This document shows, piece by piece, positions 41,109 through 50,908 of a stretch of DNA of 64,000 nt. The stretch's first letter is position 1. Each line of letters begins with the position of its first letter. A program made the translations under genes and the position numbers. This DNA is from Hondaea fermentalgiana (Eukaryota > Sar > Bigyra > Thraustochytrida > Thraustochytriidae). The stretch lies in NCBI GenBank assembly GCA_014084085.1, contig NPFB01000040.1:687433-751432 (forward strand). Reading direction: 5' to 3'. Below the pieces are notes generated by a model, which worked only from the letters and a program-made list of their open reading frames with translations, was not told the origin of the DNA and searched no databases.

Positions 41109-44100
41109 TTAGCTTGCGTCGTTGCCGACGTTTTTCTTGAGACGGAGACCCTCGAGCAAAGCCTCCACATGCTTGCATACCTGAAGTTGCTCTTTGTGTA
41201 TGCAAATCAGCGTCACGTATGTGTCCGCGACGACAGTGTACTCCTCTCGGCCGTAATAAGGATCGAGTAGTGCGGCCTCGCCAAAGACGTTGCCCGGGTA
41301 TATCGTACCCGTGTCGATAAGCTTGGTTCGAGGTAGCTTGACTTCGCCACTCTCCAGTGCCGCCAATCTGACCTTGAGGCTTTCAATCTCTCGCAGTCGC
41401 TCCTCGTGCTGCTCCTTGACCCGCGCAACGCGCATCATCGTGCGAGCGTCCTGCTTGTTCTGGTGATGCACTGCAAAGCTCATCTCGAATTGCTCGCAGG
41501 CGTGCTCCAAATTGCGGATACGCTTTCGCGTGTCGGCGCCAGCGTCGCTGTAGCGCAGCGTGCGGCAAATGCCGCTCACCAAAACGCAAAATCGTGACGT
41601 GGCTTCGCCCTGCCGAAGCACTACCGAGTTGTGTTCCAACTCGACGGTGCGGGAAATTTTGCACAAGTCCTCAAAGGCGGCTTCCTCCATGGTATCGAAG
41701 ATCTGACAGTTGCGAAGTATCGAGGACGTCCGATTGCGATCTGCCGCGATTGTCTCTTCAAGTTGTGTTTGCTGGAAGAGGGCTTTCGATATGATGAAGA
41801 TGAGAGCAGACTCGCCATCGGAAGGGACAACGATGTTGACCTCCCGCTTCGAGCCATTGATGAGCGCATTCTCCCCAAAGCATTCGCCATGATACATGCG
41901 ATGAATGACATGTTCCGATTCGACCTCACTTAGGTCCACCGTGACGTGGACCTCGCCCTCGAGAATCGCAAAGAAATTGTACGCCGACGCGCCCTGCTGA
42001 ATCACATAGTCTCCGGGGAGGACGCTCGCCAGCCGAATCTCGCGTGCCAGCTCACGAATATAACGCTGCGGCATCTTACGGAACAGGGTGATCTCGCGAC
42101 ATGCATGGAAAATCATCTTGAGGTCGTCCGCTGTACGCAGTCCTGGTGCCTTACTGCACGCAATCTCGATATCAGAACGCTTTTGAAAAATCTCCGCGTA
42201 AACGCTGTCGCAACGCTGAGTTGCCGAGGTGAACTCGGCGAGATCAACACGGCCATCGTAGTTTGTGTCCCACTTTTTCTTTTGCTTGAGTCCGTCGCGC
42301 TGGGCGGCTTCCGACATGGACGCCGTGGCGCGGAGAGCGTCTTCCTCTGGATTCTTGGGACTTTCTGGCTCGTCGCTATCGGATGAATTCGAGTCGGAAT
42401 CTTCAGAGCCAGACCCCGACCCTGTGGCGCTTGCAGCGCGACCGCGTAGCTGCCGACGTCTCTCTCGACGACGCTCTTTTCGCTTATTTGCGCGCGCTTC
42501 ACGCTCTTGCTTACGACGTCGCAGCTGTACGGCAGCTAGATCAGCTGCGGCCTTGTAATCGTCTTGAGCGCGCGCAAAATCGCCACATCGACGCCGAATA
42601 AACGCGCGAAAGGCAATCAAGCCCTCATCTGTCTTATCGAGAGCAATTGCTTCGTCGAGCTCTCGAATTGCGGCATGGTCGCGATGTTCGTTGGAAAAAA
42701 TAAGGGCGCGATTGAATCGAGCGCTTGTGCTCTTGGGGTCAATGCGCAAGCATTGTGTAAAGTCCTGCATTGCTGACTCGTCGTCCCCGAGCATGTGATA
42801 GGCAACGCCTCGGCACAGGTGAGCTGCCGAGTAGCGTTTTTCGGCCAGTGTGGCGCGCGTATAGAGCCGAATGGCCCCTGGAAGGTCCCCTTTGAGTTTG
42901 AGCTCGTAGCCCTTTTGAAGAAACCGCTGTCCGCTGGTCGCGCTTTTCGACCTGGGGACATGCTCGCGAAAGTCACTTTGCAAAATATCGCGAGCTCTGA
43001 CGTGCGGCACGCTTCCATACTCTTTTTCAATGTTTTCTAGGCGCTTCTTTTCCCATGGAAGCTGAATATGAGACACCTGACCGCGGAAATTCACCAATAG
43101 TGGCAGGGCGCCTTCCAGACGGGTTTTCTTTTGCGCCATGCCGGCAATCACTGACATGACCATCTTTGCGTCTGAACTATCGAGAGATGCGCGCAGCGCA
43201 GTCCTCGCACGGGGCCTTGAGCTCGGTTTTGCCTGTTGTGGGTCACTTGAACCTTCTTTTGTTTCCTCGCGTCCAGGGGACCCTTCGTTTACGGTTTGGA
43301 TCACACGTTGAACAAAGGTCGCTCTTTGTTTTGGCTTTGCTGGTTTGCTGCTGTAGCGCCGGACACTTTTGCGATGACCTCGGACGCCAGGATCGCGCGT
43401 GTGCACGGCAAAATTAGATTCCAGTCGCCGCAGCTCACTTGCACGCTCGACGCGGACCCGTGCTTGGTGTGCTGCCTTCGTGCGCTTCAATGCAAGACCA
43501 AATTTACTGCCAGCTTTACTGAGGCCGTCGATGCCTTGCGTGTCCACACTCGATACCGCACGTGGAGCCTTGATGGGCATTCCGTTGACAACAAAGCCGC
43601 CGACAGACTTGCGGGTCTCATGTTTATGAGACTCGAGCATGAGCTGTCTCGTTTGCTTCGTGATATAGTCTGGATCGTTAAAGTCAACCATGCGCTTGAA
43701 CTCTTGCGCCGCGCTGTGGAAGCGCTTCATCAGATCGCGCAAACGTCTGTCCAGAGGCTCGCTCTTCACAGGTTTCACCATGTATGCGCTGGCACCGAGT
43801 TCGATGGCGCGCGCAACGAGCTCACTCGTGTTTTCCCGTTTATTCATGAAAGACATGGACATTTTCAGAGACCTGAGCGAGCTATATGGATTATCCACTG
43901 ACGACATTGGGGAACCGACCTCCATGTCAGGAGACTCTTCGGGACAGAGCTCGCTCAGATCGCAGGATTCTGCAGAAAGAGTTAGAAGCACAGGCATTTT
44001 GACCGGCCCCACCGCTTCAAGAAATCGAAGAGTCTCGTATCCGGGTCCGCGCAGACCGAGCACGAGGACGTCAAAGTTTGCGCGGCGTTCTTGGAAAACG

Positions 44101-44564
44101 CGAAGGGCCTGTTCTGGCTCAGAGACGGACACGACGGAGAATTGGAGGCTTTCGAGCGCCTCAACGGTATGCTTGCTTTCGTACTCGTCTTCATCGAAGA
44201 CGAGCACGAGTCTTTCTCGTGCATTCGGAGCAGATGCGTACCTGTCTATCTGATTGCAGTGTAGTTGCTCCATCGATACGCTGCGCTGTGCACTCTCAGC
44301 TTTTGATCCTCGGTCGCCCCGCTCTCTTTCTTCGTTTTCGCTAGTGCAATCAAGGCCATCTTGCTCGACCCTAGCGTCGACTTCGCGAGCGAATGGCGCT
44401 GACGTCTGTGCAGTCGCCTCGGCGTTCTCGTCATCATCTTCGAGCTCGCCGCCACTGTTGGCAAAGATGAGATGCTTTCTCCGTCGCTCCCAGTCCTGTT
44501 GTAGCGTTGCCGACGAGGAGGTCTTTTGCAGCAGACCTTTTGGCAGCGTCGAGGACGACGCCAT
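41109..44564 (-). CDS. Pseudo-receiver, TPR, EF-hand and double cyclic-nucleotide-binding domain protein
   Basis: Single exon, 1151 residues from the ATG at 44564. Order of domains: a response-regulator receiver-like fold (about 113-275) with the acid pocket FDEDE and late ELGASAYMVKPV. The phospho-acceptor Asp position reads FDVLVLGLRGPG, with Gly in place of Asp, so it cannot be phosphorylated in the normal way. Three TPR repeats (about 538-690) are followed by a basic/acidic linker and one EF-hand loop DTNYDGRVDLAE near 765, with all calcium ligands in place. Two cNMP-binding domains end the protein: the first with FGENALINGSKRE, the second with FGEAALLD. The second is interrupted by a coiled-coil insert of about 70 residues. 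There is no kinase or channel domain, so this is a sensor or scaffold that may integrate calcium and cyclic nucleotides. Confidence 0.9.
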   Translation of the reverse strand: MASSSTLPKGLLQKTSSSATLQQDWERRRKHLIFANSGGELEDDDENAEATAQTSAPFAREVDARVEQDGLDCTSENEERERGDRGSKAESAQRSVSMEQLHCNQIDRYASAPNARERLVLVFDEDEYESKHTVEALESLQFSVVSVSEPEQALRVFQERRANFDVLVLGLRGPGYETLRFLEAVGPVKMPVLLTLSAESCDLSELCPEESPDMEVGSPMSSVDNPYSSLRSLKMSMSFMNKRENTSELVARAIELGASAYMVKPVKSEPLDRRLRDLMKRFHSAAQEFKRMVDFNDPDYITKQTRQLMLESHKHETRKSVGGFVVNGMPIKAPRAVSSVDTQGIDGLSKAGSKFGLALKRTKAAHQARVRVERASELRRLESNFAVHTRDPGVRGHRKSVRRYSSKPAKPKQRATFVQRVIQTVNEGSPGREETKEGSSDPQQAKPSSRPRARTALRASLDSSDAKMVMSVIAGMAQKKTRLEGALPLLVNFRGQVSHIQLPWEKKRLENIEKEYGSVPHVRARDILQSDFREHVPRSKSATSGQRFLQKGYELKLKGDLPGAIRLYTRATLAEKRYSAAHLCRGVAYHMLGDDESAMQDFTQCLRIDPKSTSARFNRALIFSNEHRDHAAIRELDEAIALDKTDEGLIAFRAFIRRRCGDFARAQDDYKAAADLAAVQLRRRKQEREARANKRKERRRERRRQLRGRAASATGSGSGSEDSDSNSSDSDEPESPKNPEEDALRATASMSEAAQRDGLKQKKKWDTNYDGRVDLAEFTSATQRCDSVYAEIFQKRSDIEIACSKAPGLRTADDLKMIFHACREITLFRKMPQRYIRELAREIRLASVLPGDYVIQQGASAYNFFAILEGEVHVTVDLSEVESEHVIHRMYHGECFGENALINGSKREVNIVVPSDGESALIFIISKALFQQTQLEETIAADRNRTSSILRNCQIFDTMEEAAFEDLCKISRTVELEHNSVVLRQGEATSRFCVLVSGICRTLRYSDAGADTRKRIRNLEHACEQFEMSFAVHHQNKQDARTMMRVARVKEQHEERLREIESLKVRLAALESGEVKLPRTKLIDTGTIYPGNVFGEAALLDPYYGREEYTVVADTYVTLICIHKEQLQVCKHVEALLEGLRLKKNVGNDAS

Positions 44565-45235
44565 CTCGCCTCGTGCTTCGGCGCGGCGGTGGCGTGCTCG
44601 CGGCGCGCCTATGGCCTGCGCCCGCACGTCTTGAACGTTCGCAGACTCCTGCTCTACGACTTCGAGCTACTCCAGCAGTCTTGTGTCTGCAGTGCAGTCA
44701 GTGCCAGTGGCTTGCTCGCTCGCTCAACGCACACCCGCGTTCTCTGTACGTGCAGCAGAGCGAGTGCACACCTTCCTTGGAGAACGCGTCACTCATGACT
44801 TCTTTCTTGTTTATAGCCTAGGCCTACTACCTAGTACTTGACTGTGAAGTTCATTACTTTCTCTTTCACGGTGCACGTGCCACCTGCATCGTGAACGGGA
44901 GGGAGGAGAGCATCGCAGAAGCAAACGACGTTCGGGGGCGCGAGCGAGTGCAGACGGGCGCGCGCGCGAGGGCGAGGGCGCGCGCGAGGGCGAGGGCGGC
45001 GAGGGCGAGAGCGGGAACGAGAACGAGCGAGAGGAGGCGAGTCGCTGCACGGCGCAGAGCGCTGGCGAAAGCACTCTGGTACGGCCCCTCGAGGCTGCAC
45101 GTGCTCGGCGTGGAGGGGCCTGAAAAGGAGTAGGTCGGTGAACGGGCGGAAGGGCGAAAGGGAGCATAAGGTATTCGACGGGGCTGAAAAAGAAGACTAG
45201 AAGCGAGCATTCGAGACGAAATTGAGAAAGCAAGC
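44565..45235. other. Shared divergent promoter region
   Basis: 671 bases between the cNBD protein gene and the small membrane protein gene. It contains CTAGGCCTACTAC at 44818-44830 and a GCGCGCGAGGGCGAGGGC tandem repeat around 44959-45020. No gene seen. Confidence 0.55.
44818..44830 (-). promoter_or_regulatory. Shared 13-base promoter word GTAGTAGGCCTAG, copy 1
   Basis: Exact 13-base match to 55492-55504, same orientation relative to a minus-strand gene, at a similar distance (254 bases) from its start codon. On the minus strand it is followed at once by GCTATAAA, so a TATA-like box sits just downstream. The core contains the palindrome TAGGCCTA. Confidence 0.35.
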
Positions 45236-45580
45236 ATGGAGGACTGGACGCTGCAAGTGGTGCGGCAGACGCTGGTCGCGGTGGCCTTTGGTGTGGCCTT
45301 TGCCATTACGCTCAAACTCATGGACCTTGGTGTGGAAATGTACAAGGAAAAGTACCGCGGAGAGCGCGACTCCAAGCGTAACTCCAAGCGCCGAAGCTCG
45401 CGCAGGACGCCACGAGAACGTGTTCTCTCGCTGCGACGCAAGAGTGCCCCCATGTCTGCACTCCAAGATCAGGTAGAGAGACAGTTCGCGCTCACTGAAC
45501 AGGCGAATGCGCTGGTTCGAAGACGCCGCCGTCAGGAACAAGCCTACGAACCTGAAGAAGAGGTTGAAGATGATAACTAG
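45236..45580 (+). CDS. Small single-TM protein of unknown function
   Basis: Single exon, 114 residues. A hydrophobic segment at about 8-28 could be a signal anchor. Residues 37-70 are strongly basic (RGERDSKRNSKRRSSRRTPR) and the C-terminus is acidic (EPEEEVEDDN). I recognise no family. A basic stretch right after the TM segment suggests the C-terminal part faces the cytosol. The gene is inferred from a good start context (AAGCATGGAG), length and absence of repeats; it could be spurious in a region open on several frames, but the TM-then-basic layout is non-random. AATAAA at 45909-45914 could be its polyadenylation signal. Confidence 0.6.
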   Translation: MEDWTLQVVRQTLVAVAFGVAFAITLKLMDLGVEMYKEKYRGERDSKRNSKRRSSRRTPRERVLSLRRKSAPMSALQDQVERQFALTEQANALVRRRRRQEQAYEPEEEVEDDN

Positions 45581-46256
45581 ATGCCCCCTCCCACCTTCGT
45601 CGACTCACTCTTCTCGCATGAAGTTGTCGACGGACCGACATGATCACCGTCACATAAGACCGCATTGACCATATAATCCAATCCCAATCAATCTACTATC
45701 GCAGCCCGCTTCTATAACTTGGGAGTTCCCTCTCCTTCTCCAACACTCCTGCATTCCTTGATCAGGTTCGACTAAACGCGAAGGAAAATTTGTTTGACAG
45801 GACTAGAAAAAGAAAGAAAGACTCAACCTTGCATGTTTGGGTGCAATGATCCATGCGATGCAATTAGATGGAATCCAATAGGCACCTCACACACGTTCAT
45901 GCACGTTAAATAAAAGCCATTGTTCTTCTTTCTTGACCGAATTCTTTCACTCTTCTTTTCCTTTTTTGCATCATTTTTCAACTATCTCGCGAGCCCACCT
46001 TGCCTTCTCTCTGTCTCAATTCCCATGTCTGCTCTGCCAGATAACGATCCAACCTTTTGAACGATGCAGTTGCTTGTAACAAAGGCGGGAGGCGAAAGCG
46101 CATTGTTGTCGAGCTCGAACGAACTTTGAAGCACGATCAACCTAACCGTCACCAAAGCAAGTTGAACTTTTGACCAAGCTAACGACGGGCAGACCCGAGC
46201 GGGCAAAGCGCGCAGCGGCTTGCCACGGCGAGGGAGAGCGAGCGAAGCGCGAGAAG
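45581..46256. other. Intergenic: 3' flank and CTF18 promoter
   Basis: 676 bases, AT-richer in the middle, GC-rich leader at the end. AATAAA at 45909. No gene seen. A GGTTCGACTAAAC near 45766 was tested as a tRNA T arm and rejected. Confidence 0.5.
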
Positions 46257-49169
46257 ATGGACGACGATGAACTGGAGGCCGAGCTGGCGGCCGAGGCCGC
46301 TATGGAACGCGAGATGTATGACGACTTCGAGGCGGAGCGAGCGATGATGGAGATGGAAATGGAGAGGGACGCGCAGCAGCAGACCTCGTCGCAAAAGACG
46401 CGCGACGCGACTCAGGTCGCGCCGCCCTCGGCTGCGCAAGATGCAGAGAATGCACCGTCGTATCTGGACGAGAGCAAAGATGACGAAGAAGCGGACTTCG
46501 CCATGCGCCAGACTCTCGGAGATTCTCCGGGGCCGGGCGATGCGGAAAGCTCAAACCACGACGATGGCCCACCCGTGACGACAAGAGCCACGAATGAAAC
46601 TCAACGATCGCGGTTGCCCTTTGTGCAGAGGCTCATGTACAGGCGCCAAGCGCGCGAGAATGCAATGCTTCCGAGGCGAGAGCGCGAAGACATGTCTCGC
46701 TTTCTTTTCATGAGACCTGGCGAAGAAATTGGAGGAGACATGAAGGTCGTCCTGCCTAATGGCGACACGCGATACATTATGGTAGACGTGCACAAGCACA
46801 AATACGGATCAAACTCTCTTGGTGAGCATGATGCCTTTGGCGAAAGCGGCATTGATCAGCGGCGTACGGATGGCTCCATGCTGAGCAAGCCTTTTGAGGA
46901 TCTTCTCGCCGACCTCGACGAGCGACGCCGCAACGAAAGGCTAAAGGCACTTGGTGTCGGCGACAACACGCAGTACTCGCTCGTTTCTGATGCTGCCCTT
47001 TTGGACGGCCTCGACTCGCAGAACTCGGGCGCCAACGACGGACATGGCTCCAACGCGGACGCCACCAGCACCTTTGCTGGCAAATACGCTCCGCGGCAGT
47101 TCATTGACCTCGTTAGTCACGAACGAACCAATCGGCTTGTGATGCAATGGATAATGTCGTGGCGCAACTTTGTCTTTGAGGGCGCGCGGCAAACGCGGCC
47201 GGACTTTCCGGTGATTCTGCTTGCAGGGCCACCAGGAGCCGGGAAGACCACTCTGGCGCACGTCATTGCGCGGCACGCAGGGTACAACCCTGTGGAGATC
47301 AACGCGAGCGACGAGCGAACGGCCAATGTGCTGAGCAATCGGCTGATCAACGCAATGGAAATGCAGTCCATGTTCGGCGCGGCATCCGGCAAGCCGAACT
47401 GTATCATTCTCGATGAGTTCGAAGGCGTGGCAAACCAAGGCGAAGGCCGGGGCGCTGTGCAGACGCTCTTGGATATGATCCAAGCTCCTCTTTCGGGGGC
47501 GTCAAAGGCGCACCCAATCACGCGTCCCGTTATTCTCATTTGCAATGATCCTTATGTTGCAGCACTGCGCCCGCTGCGGAGGGCTGTCAAGGTAATCTTT
47601 TTCCGAGCCGCGCCTCAAGCCCGGATCGTCCAGCGTCTCAAAGAGATTGCTGTTGCAGAGAACATTGCGCCTCAGCATGGTGCGCTCGAGTTGCTAGCAG
47701 AGCGGCAAGATTACGACATTCGCGCGTGCCTCAACACACTCCAGTTCATCGTGTCGGAACGAGGCGCGTCAGGCTCGACAGCACAGTCGCCTCGACAAGC
47801 GACGCAAGCGACACAGCGCTTTCGTCTTGAGACCAAGGATGTTGAGGATCTGTGCGTTGGCACCAAAGACCAGACGTCGGATCTACTGAAATCGTGGAAT
47901 GCCGTCTTCCAGAACGTTCGCAGGCAGCGCAAGTGGACCAAGCCGGGACTTCAGTCGGTCAATGAGCAAATGCGTTTGTGGGCGCAGTTCGGGCAGCATG
48001 TCTCTGAGTTTTCCAAATTCCTGGAAGGAATCCATGAGAACATGTGTGGCGTGCGTCTGGCCGACAGTAGCATGAGCAACCTGCACGAGGCGGTCAACCT
48101 CTTTTGCGAGGCTGACGTTATCCTCAAGCGGGTCGGCGAGTCGCAGCAATGGACCTTATCTCAGTACCTTTCGCCGACTGCACTTTCGCTGCGGAGACTC
48201 TTGGCTACGGAATCATCGACCTTTTTACATTTTCCTATGGCAGGTGCCGCGAACGCGCGGCGACTCGCCGAGAATAAGGAGACGCTCGCTGTCTTTGCTG
48301 AGGGTCGGCGCACCCTTTTGCCTGGGTCGACCATTGGAGGACGGCAAAGTCTCGTGCTTGATGCTCTATCGCCGATCGCGAGGATGCTGAACCCGCAGGT
48401 TCGCGCGATTCCCTGGAATCTCTTGAATCCAAAGGAGCAGGCCAGCGTGCAGCATACTCTTGACGTCATGATTAGTCTCGGCTTGACGCTTCACAAGACA
48501 TTGGAGGATCTTCCTTTTGCTTCCGGCAAAAAGGACAAGGCTGGACGCGGAGAGAACGGCGGGCAAGATGGCGGTGACGAGCGCTTGGGGCGTGGGGCAC
48601 CAGCTCATGGTAATCAGCAGGCAGGATTTAACCCATTCCGTCGCGTTACCTATAAACCAGAGCCGCGCATCGATCATTTGCTTTCGTTCGACTCGGAAAC
48701 TTTTTCGTACGAGCAGCGTCACACGCCGCCATCGCTCACGGTTTGCGAAACGCTTATTCAGCGTCTACGCTTAGCCCGCGTGCGTGACACGAGCTCGCGT
48801 ACCTTTGGCGCCGGCGATGGCATCGTCCAGCAGCGCGTCAGTAAGCTTAGTGCGCGCGACAAGGACAAGGCCTTGGCTGGCAAAAAGCGCGGCGCCGAGG
48901 GCAGGGCTCCCTCAGGCGCTGTGGACTTTTTCGGGCGGCCCATTACAGCCAAGACCGCCGGGAATCGCAAGCGAATTGTTGCGCTCAAGGCCTCAAGTGA
49001 CGTGGCCGACGGTGCCGATTCCGTGGAAGAGTCGACGGTTCCCACGCCAGCTAAACGCAAGAAGCGGGCCGCTTGGGTCGAGTACAGATTTCAGGAGGGC
49101 TTTACAAATGCGGTCCGTAGACCTGTCGCAATGGATGAGTTTCTGGGTCTTACGCCCGATTTGCGATGA
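46257..49169 (+). CDS. CTF18: Chromosome transmission fidelity protein 18 (RFC-like complex)
   Basis: Single exon, 970 residues from the ATG at 46257, the usual size of Ctf18. The N-terminus is acidic and Met/Glu-rich. The AAA+ module has the RFC box region near APRQFIDLVSHERTNR, Walker A LAGPPGAGKTTLAH (about 321-334), EINASDERT (sensor region) and Walker B CIILDEFEG (about 382), which in most Ctf18 reads DEIDG. The C-terminal region has the family's helical lid, then Lys/Arg-rich tails with LTPDLR at the end. Ctf18 replaces RFC1 in an alternative clamp loader with RFC2-5, DCC1 and CTF8, loads PCNA and supports cohesion and replication stress signalling. Confidence 0.92.
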   Translation: MDDDELEAELAAEAAMEREMYDDFEAERAMMEMEMERDAQQQTSSQKTRDATQVAPPSAAQDAENAPSYLDESKDDEEADFAMRQTLGDSPGPGDAESSNHDDGPPVTTRATNETQRSRLPFVQRLMYRRQARENAMLPRREREDMSRFLFMRPGEEIGGDMKVVLPNGDTRYIMVDVHKHKYGSNSLGEHDAFGESGIDQRRTDGSMLSKPFEDLLADLDERRRNERLKALGVGDNTQYSLVSDAALLDGLDSQNSGANDGHGSNADATSTFAGKYAPRQFIDLVSHERTNRLVMQWIMSWRNFVFEGARQTRPDFPVILLAGPPGAGKTTLAHVIARHAGYNPVEINASDERTANVLSNRLINAMEMQSMFGAASGKPNCIILDEFEGVANQGEGRGAVQTLLDMIQAPLSGASKAHPITRPVILICNDPYVAALRPLRRAVKVIFFRAAPQARIVQRLKEIAVAENIAPQHGALELLAERQDYDIRACLNTLQFIVSERGASGSTAQSPRQATQATQRFRLETKDVEDLCVGTKDQTSDLLKSWNAVFQNVRRQRKWTKPGLQSVNEQMRLWAQFGQHVSEFSKFLEGIHENMCGVRLADSSMSNLHEAVNLFCEADVILKRVGESQQWTLSQYLSPTALSLRRLLATESSTFLHFPMAGAANARRLAENKETLAVFAEGRRTLLPGSTIGGRQSLVLDALSPIARMLNPQVRAIPWNLLNPKEQASVQHTLDVMISLGLTLHKTLEDLPFASGKKDKAGRGENGGQDGGDERLGRGAPAHGNQQAGFNPFRRVTYKPEPRIDHLLSFDSETFSYEQRHTPPSLTVCETLIQRLRLARVRDTSSRTFGAGDGIVQQRVSKLSARDKDKALAGKKRGAEGRAPSGAVDFFGRPITAKTAGNRKRIVALKASSDVADGADSVEESTVPTPAKRKKRAAWVEYRFQEGFTNAVRRPVAMDEFLGLTPDLR

Positions 49170-49309
49170 GAACGGAAGCACCAGCAGCACCAGCAGCACC
49201 AGCAGCGTGGTAGCTCCCTCGGAACCAGTGAAAAAAGAAAAGAGAAAAAAAAAAGTGAGCCAGGATAAAATGAATGAATGAATGTAAGAAGGGGAAGTAG
49301 AGATACAGG

Positions 49310-50182
49310 CTAATAGGGCGCACAGGTGTGCGCAAGTTCATAGGCACGATCGATGGCACCAATTTTCTTGGGATGAAGTCCGTCCTCAGCAAAGCGATCG
49401 AAACGATACAAAAGAGGCACACCGGTTGCCGCGAGAAGCTTGCAGTTTTCTGGATCGCGCTTCTCCTTGCGCATTTCCAAATTAAACTCCTCGTCCGACA
49501 TGCCGTCGAGGTACTTGATAAGCGCGCGAATGCTGAATCCATGGCTGCAGAGCAAGACATTCTTGCCTTCGCGCAAAAGCGGCAAAATGTTCTCTTCAAA
49601 GTAGGGGACAACGCGATGGAAGACGTCCTCCGTGCTCTCACCCTTTGGCCCGGGGAAGCGTACGTCAAACTTGTTGCGGACCTCTTGAAGGTACTCCTTC
49701 TTGTAGCGAACGAGATGCTCCGTGGACGGCATGCCTTGGAGCTCACCAAAGCAGCGCTCGTTGAGCTTCTCGGAGCAGATGATGGGGACGACCGTGTTCT
49801 CCGGTAGCTTTGACACAGCATCAATTCCGGCAGCATAGCTGCCCTCGCGGTTGGCGATGATGGGCGTGAGTCCGGACACATGTTTTGCGAGGGCGATCAT
49901 GCAGGTGTTCATGGCGCGCGAAAGGCACGAGGCAAAGACGACGTCAATGTGAATTTTCGCGAGGCGGTCACCCGCTTCGAGAGCCTCGTGGATGCCCTGC
50001 TCCGAGAGGGCAACGTCGTTCGAGCCAGCGTAGCGCCACAGCCGATTCGGGTGCTCTGAAGATCTGTTCCACATGGACTCGCCGTGGCGTAGGAGGATGA
50101 GCAGGCCGTGCGACTTTTCCACGGCGTCCTGGTCCCCATCATTGCTGCCGCCGAGTTCCGCGTCGGACATGGCCTTGGGCAT
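49310..50182 (-). CDS. PGAM: Phosphoglycerate mutase, cofactor-dependent type
   Basis: Single exon as called, 290 residues from the ATG at 50182. LLRHGESMWN contains the catalytic RHG, LSEQGIHEALEAGDRL follows, then the LNERCFGELQG segment (normally ERHYGxLxG) and LLCSHGFSIRALIKYLDG with the second catalytic His. It converts 3-phosphoglycerate to 2-phosphoglycerate in glycolysis using 2,3-bisphosphoglycerate. The frame stays open upstream of 50182 without an ATG up to the N gap at 50301, with an Ala/Thr/Ser-rich composition. The true start could therefore lie beyond the gap, giving an N-terminal extension or a targeting peptide. Convergent with CTF18, with 140 bases between stops. Confidence 0.88.
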   Translation of the reverse strand: MPKAMSDAELGGSNDGDQDAVEKSHGLLILLRHGESMWNRSSEHPNRLWRYAGSNDVALSEQGIHEALEAGDRLAKIHIDVVFASCLSRAMNTCMIALAKHVSGLTPIIANREGSYAAGIDAVSKLPENTVVPIICSEKLNERCFGELQGMPSTEHLVRYKKEYLQEVRNKFDVRFPGPKGESTEDVFHRVVPYFEENILPLLREGKNVLLCSHGFSIRALIKYLDGMSDEEFNLEMRKEKRDPENCKLLAATGVPLLYRFDRFAEDGLHPKKIGAIDRAYELAHTCAPY

Positions 50183-50300
50183 CTTCACGGCGCCTGCCTC
50201 ATCTCCCTGTTTCGGAGGCTGCGCCTCTGCCACCGGGCTCGCCCCCGACGCGGCGCCAGGCGTCGCCGTCGAGGCGGTTTCCCGAGCGTCACCTCCCGCC

Positions 50301-50400
50301 NNNNNNNNNNNNNNNNNNNNNNNNNNNNNNNNNNNNNNNNNNNNNNNNNNNNNNNNNNNNNNNNNNNNNNNNNNNNNNNNNNNNNNNNNNNNNNNNNNNN
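50301..50400. other. Assembly gap (100 N)
   Basis: Exactly 100 N of filler. It may conceal the true start of the PGAM gene. Confidence 0.98.
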
Positions 50401-50882
50401 GCTCCCCGCGCCCTCCCCGCTCCTCCGCCGCGCCCGCGCTCGTACCCGCCGGCCTCGCGTCCTCCGCGCCGCGCTCCTTGCGCTTTTGCGCGTCATGCCC
50501 GCCCTCGTGCCATGACTATGACGCCTGCCAGAAGAAAGGCTGCGCGAATGCACTGCAATGGAATGCAATGCACCAGTAGGGAGTGCACCATTGCGCGACG
50601 CGATGCAGTCTGGACGAGGCAGGGCGAGGCCACGCAGGGCAAGGCGAGGCACGCACGCGGTGAAGCAATCAGTCCTGCATGGAGTGCAGGTAGTCCACGC
50701 AGAGCGCGCAGAGCAGAACAGAGCAGAGCAGAACAGAGCAGAGCATGCGGGGCTCGGGCAAGAGCGACCGAGCGAGTTGCAACCAGCGCGCTGCAAGTGG
50801 ACCTTTCGCCGGATACACACTTGCGCAGACCCGAGGCGCACTTGCGGCGAAAAGCCATCACGAGGACGAGCACGCAGCAGCG

Positions 50883-50908
50883 GCAGCAGCAGCTGCAGCT
50901 GCTGCTGC
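50883..50908. repeat. 26-base perfect palindrome of CAG/CTG units
   Basis: Reading inwards from both ends the sequence is CAGCAGCAG then CTGCTGCTG, perfectly self-complementary with G and C closing the ends. It can form a hairpin or cruciform. A similar 20-base CTGCAG palindrome is at 24892-24911. Confidence 0.85.

Noticed and set aside
45755..45800. GGTTCGACTAAAC resembling a tRNA T loop
   Set aside because: The flanks do not pair and there is no cloverleaf upstream.
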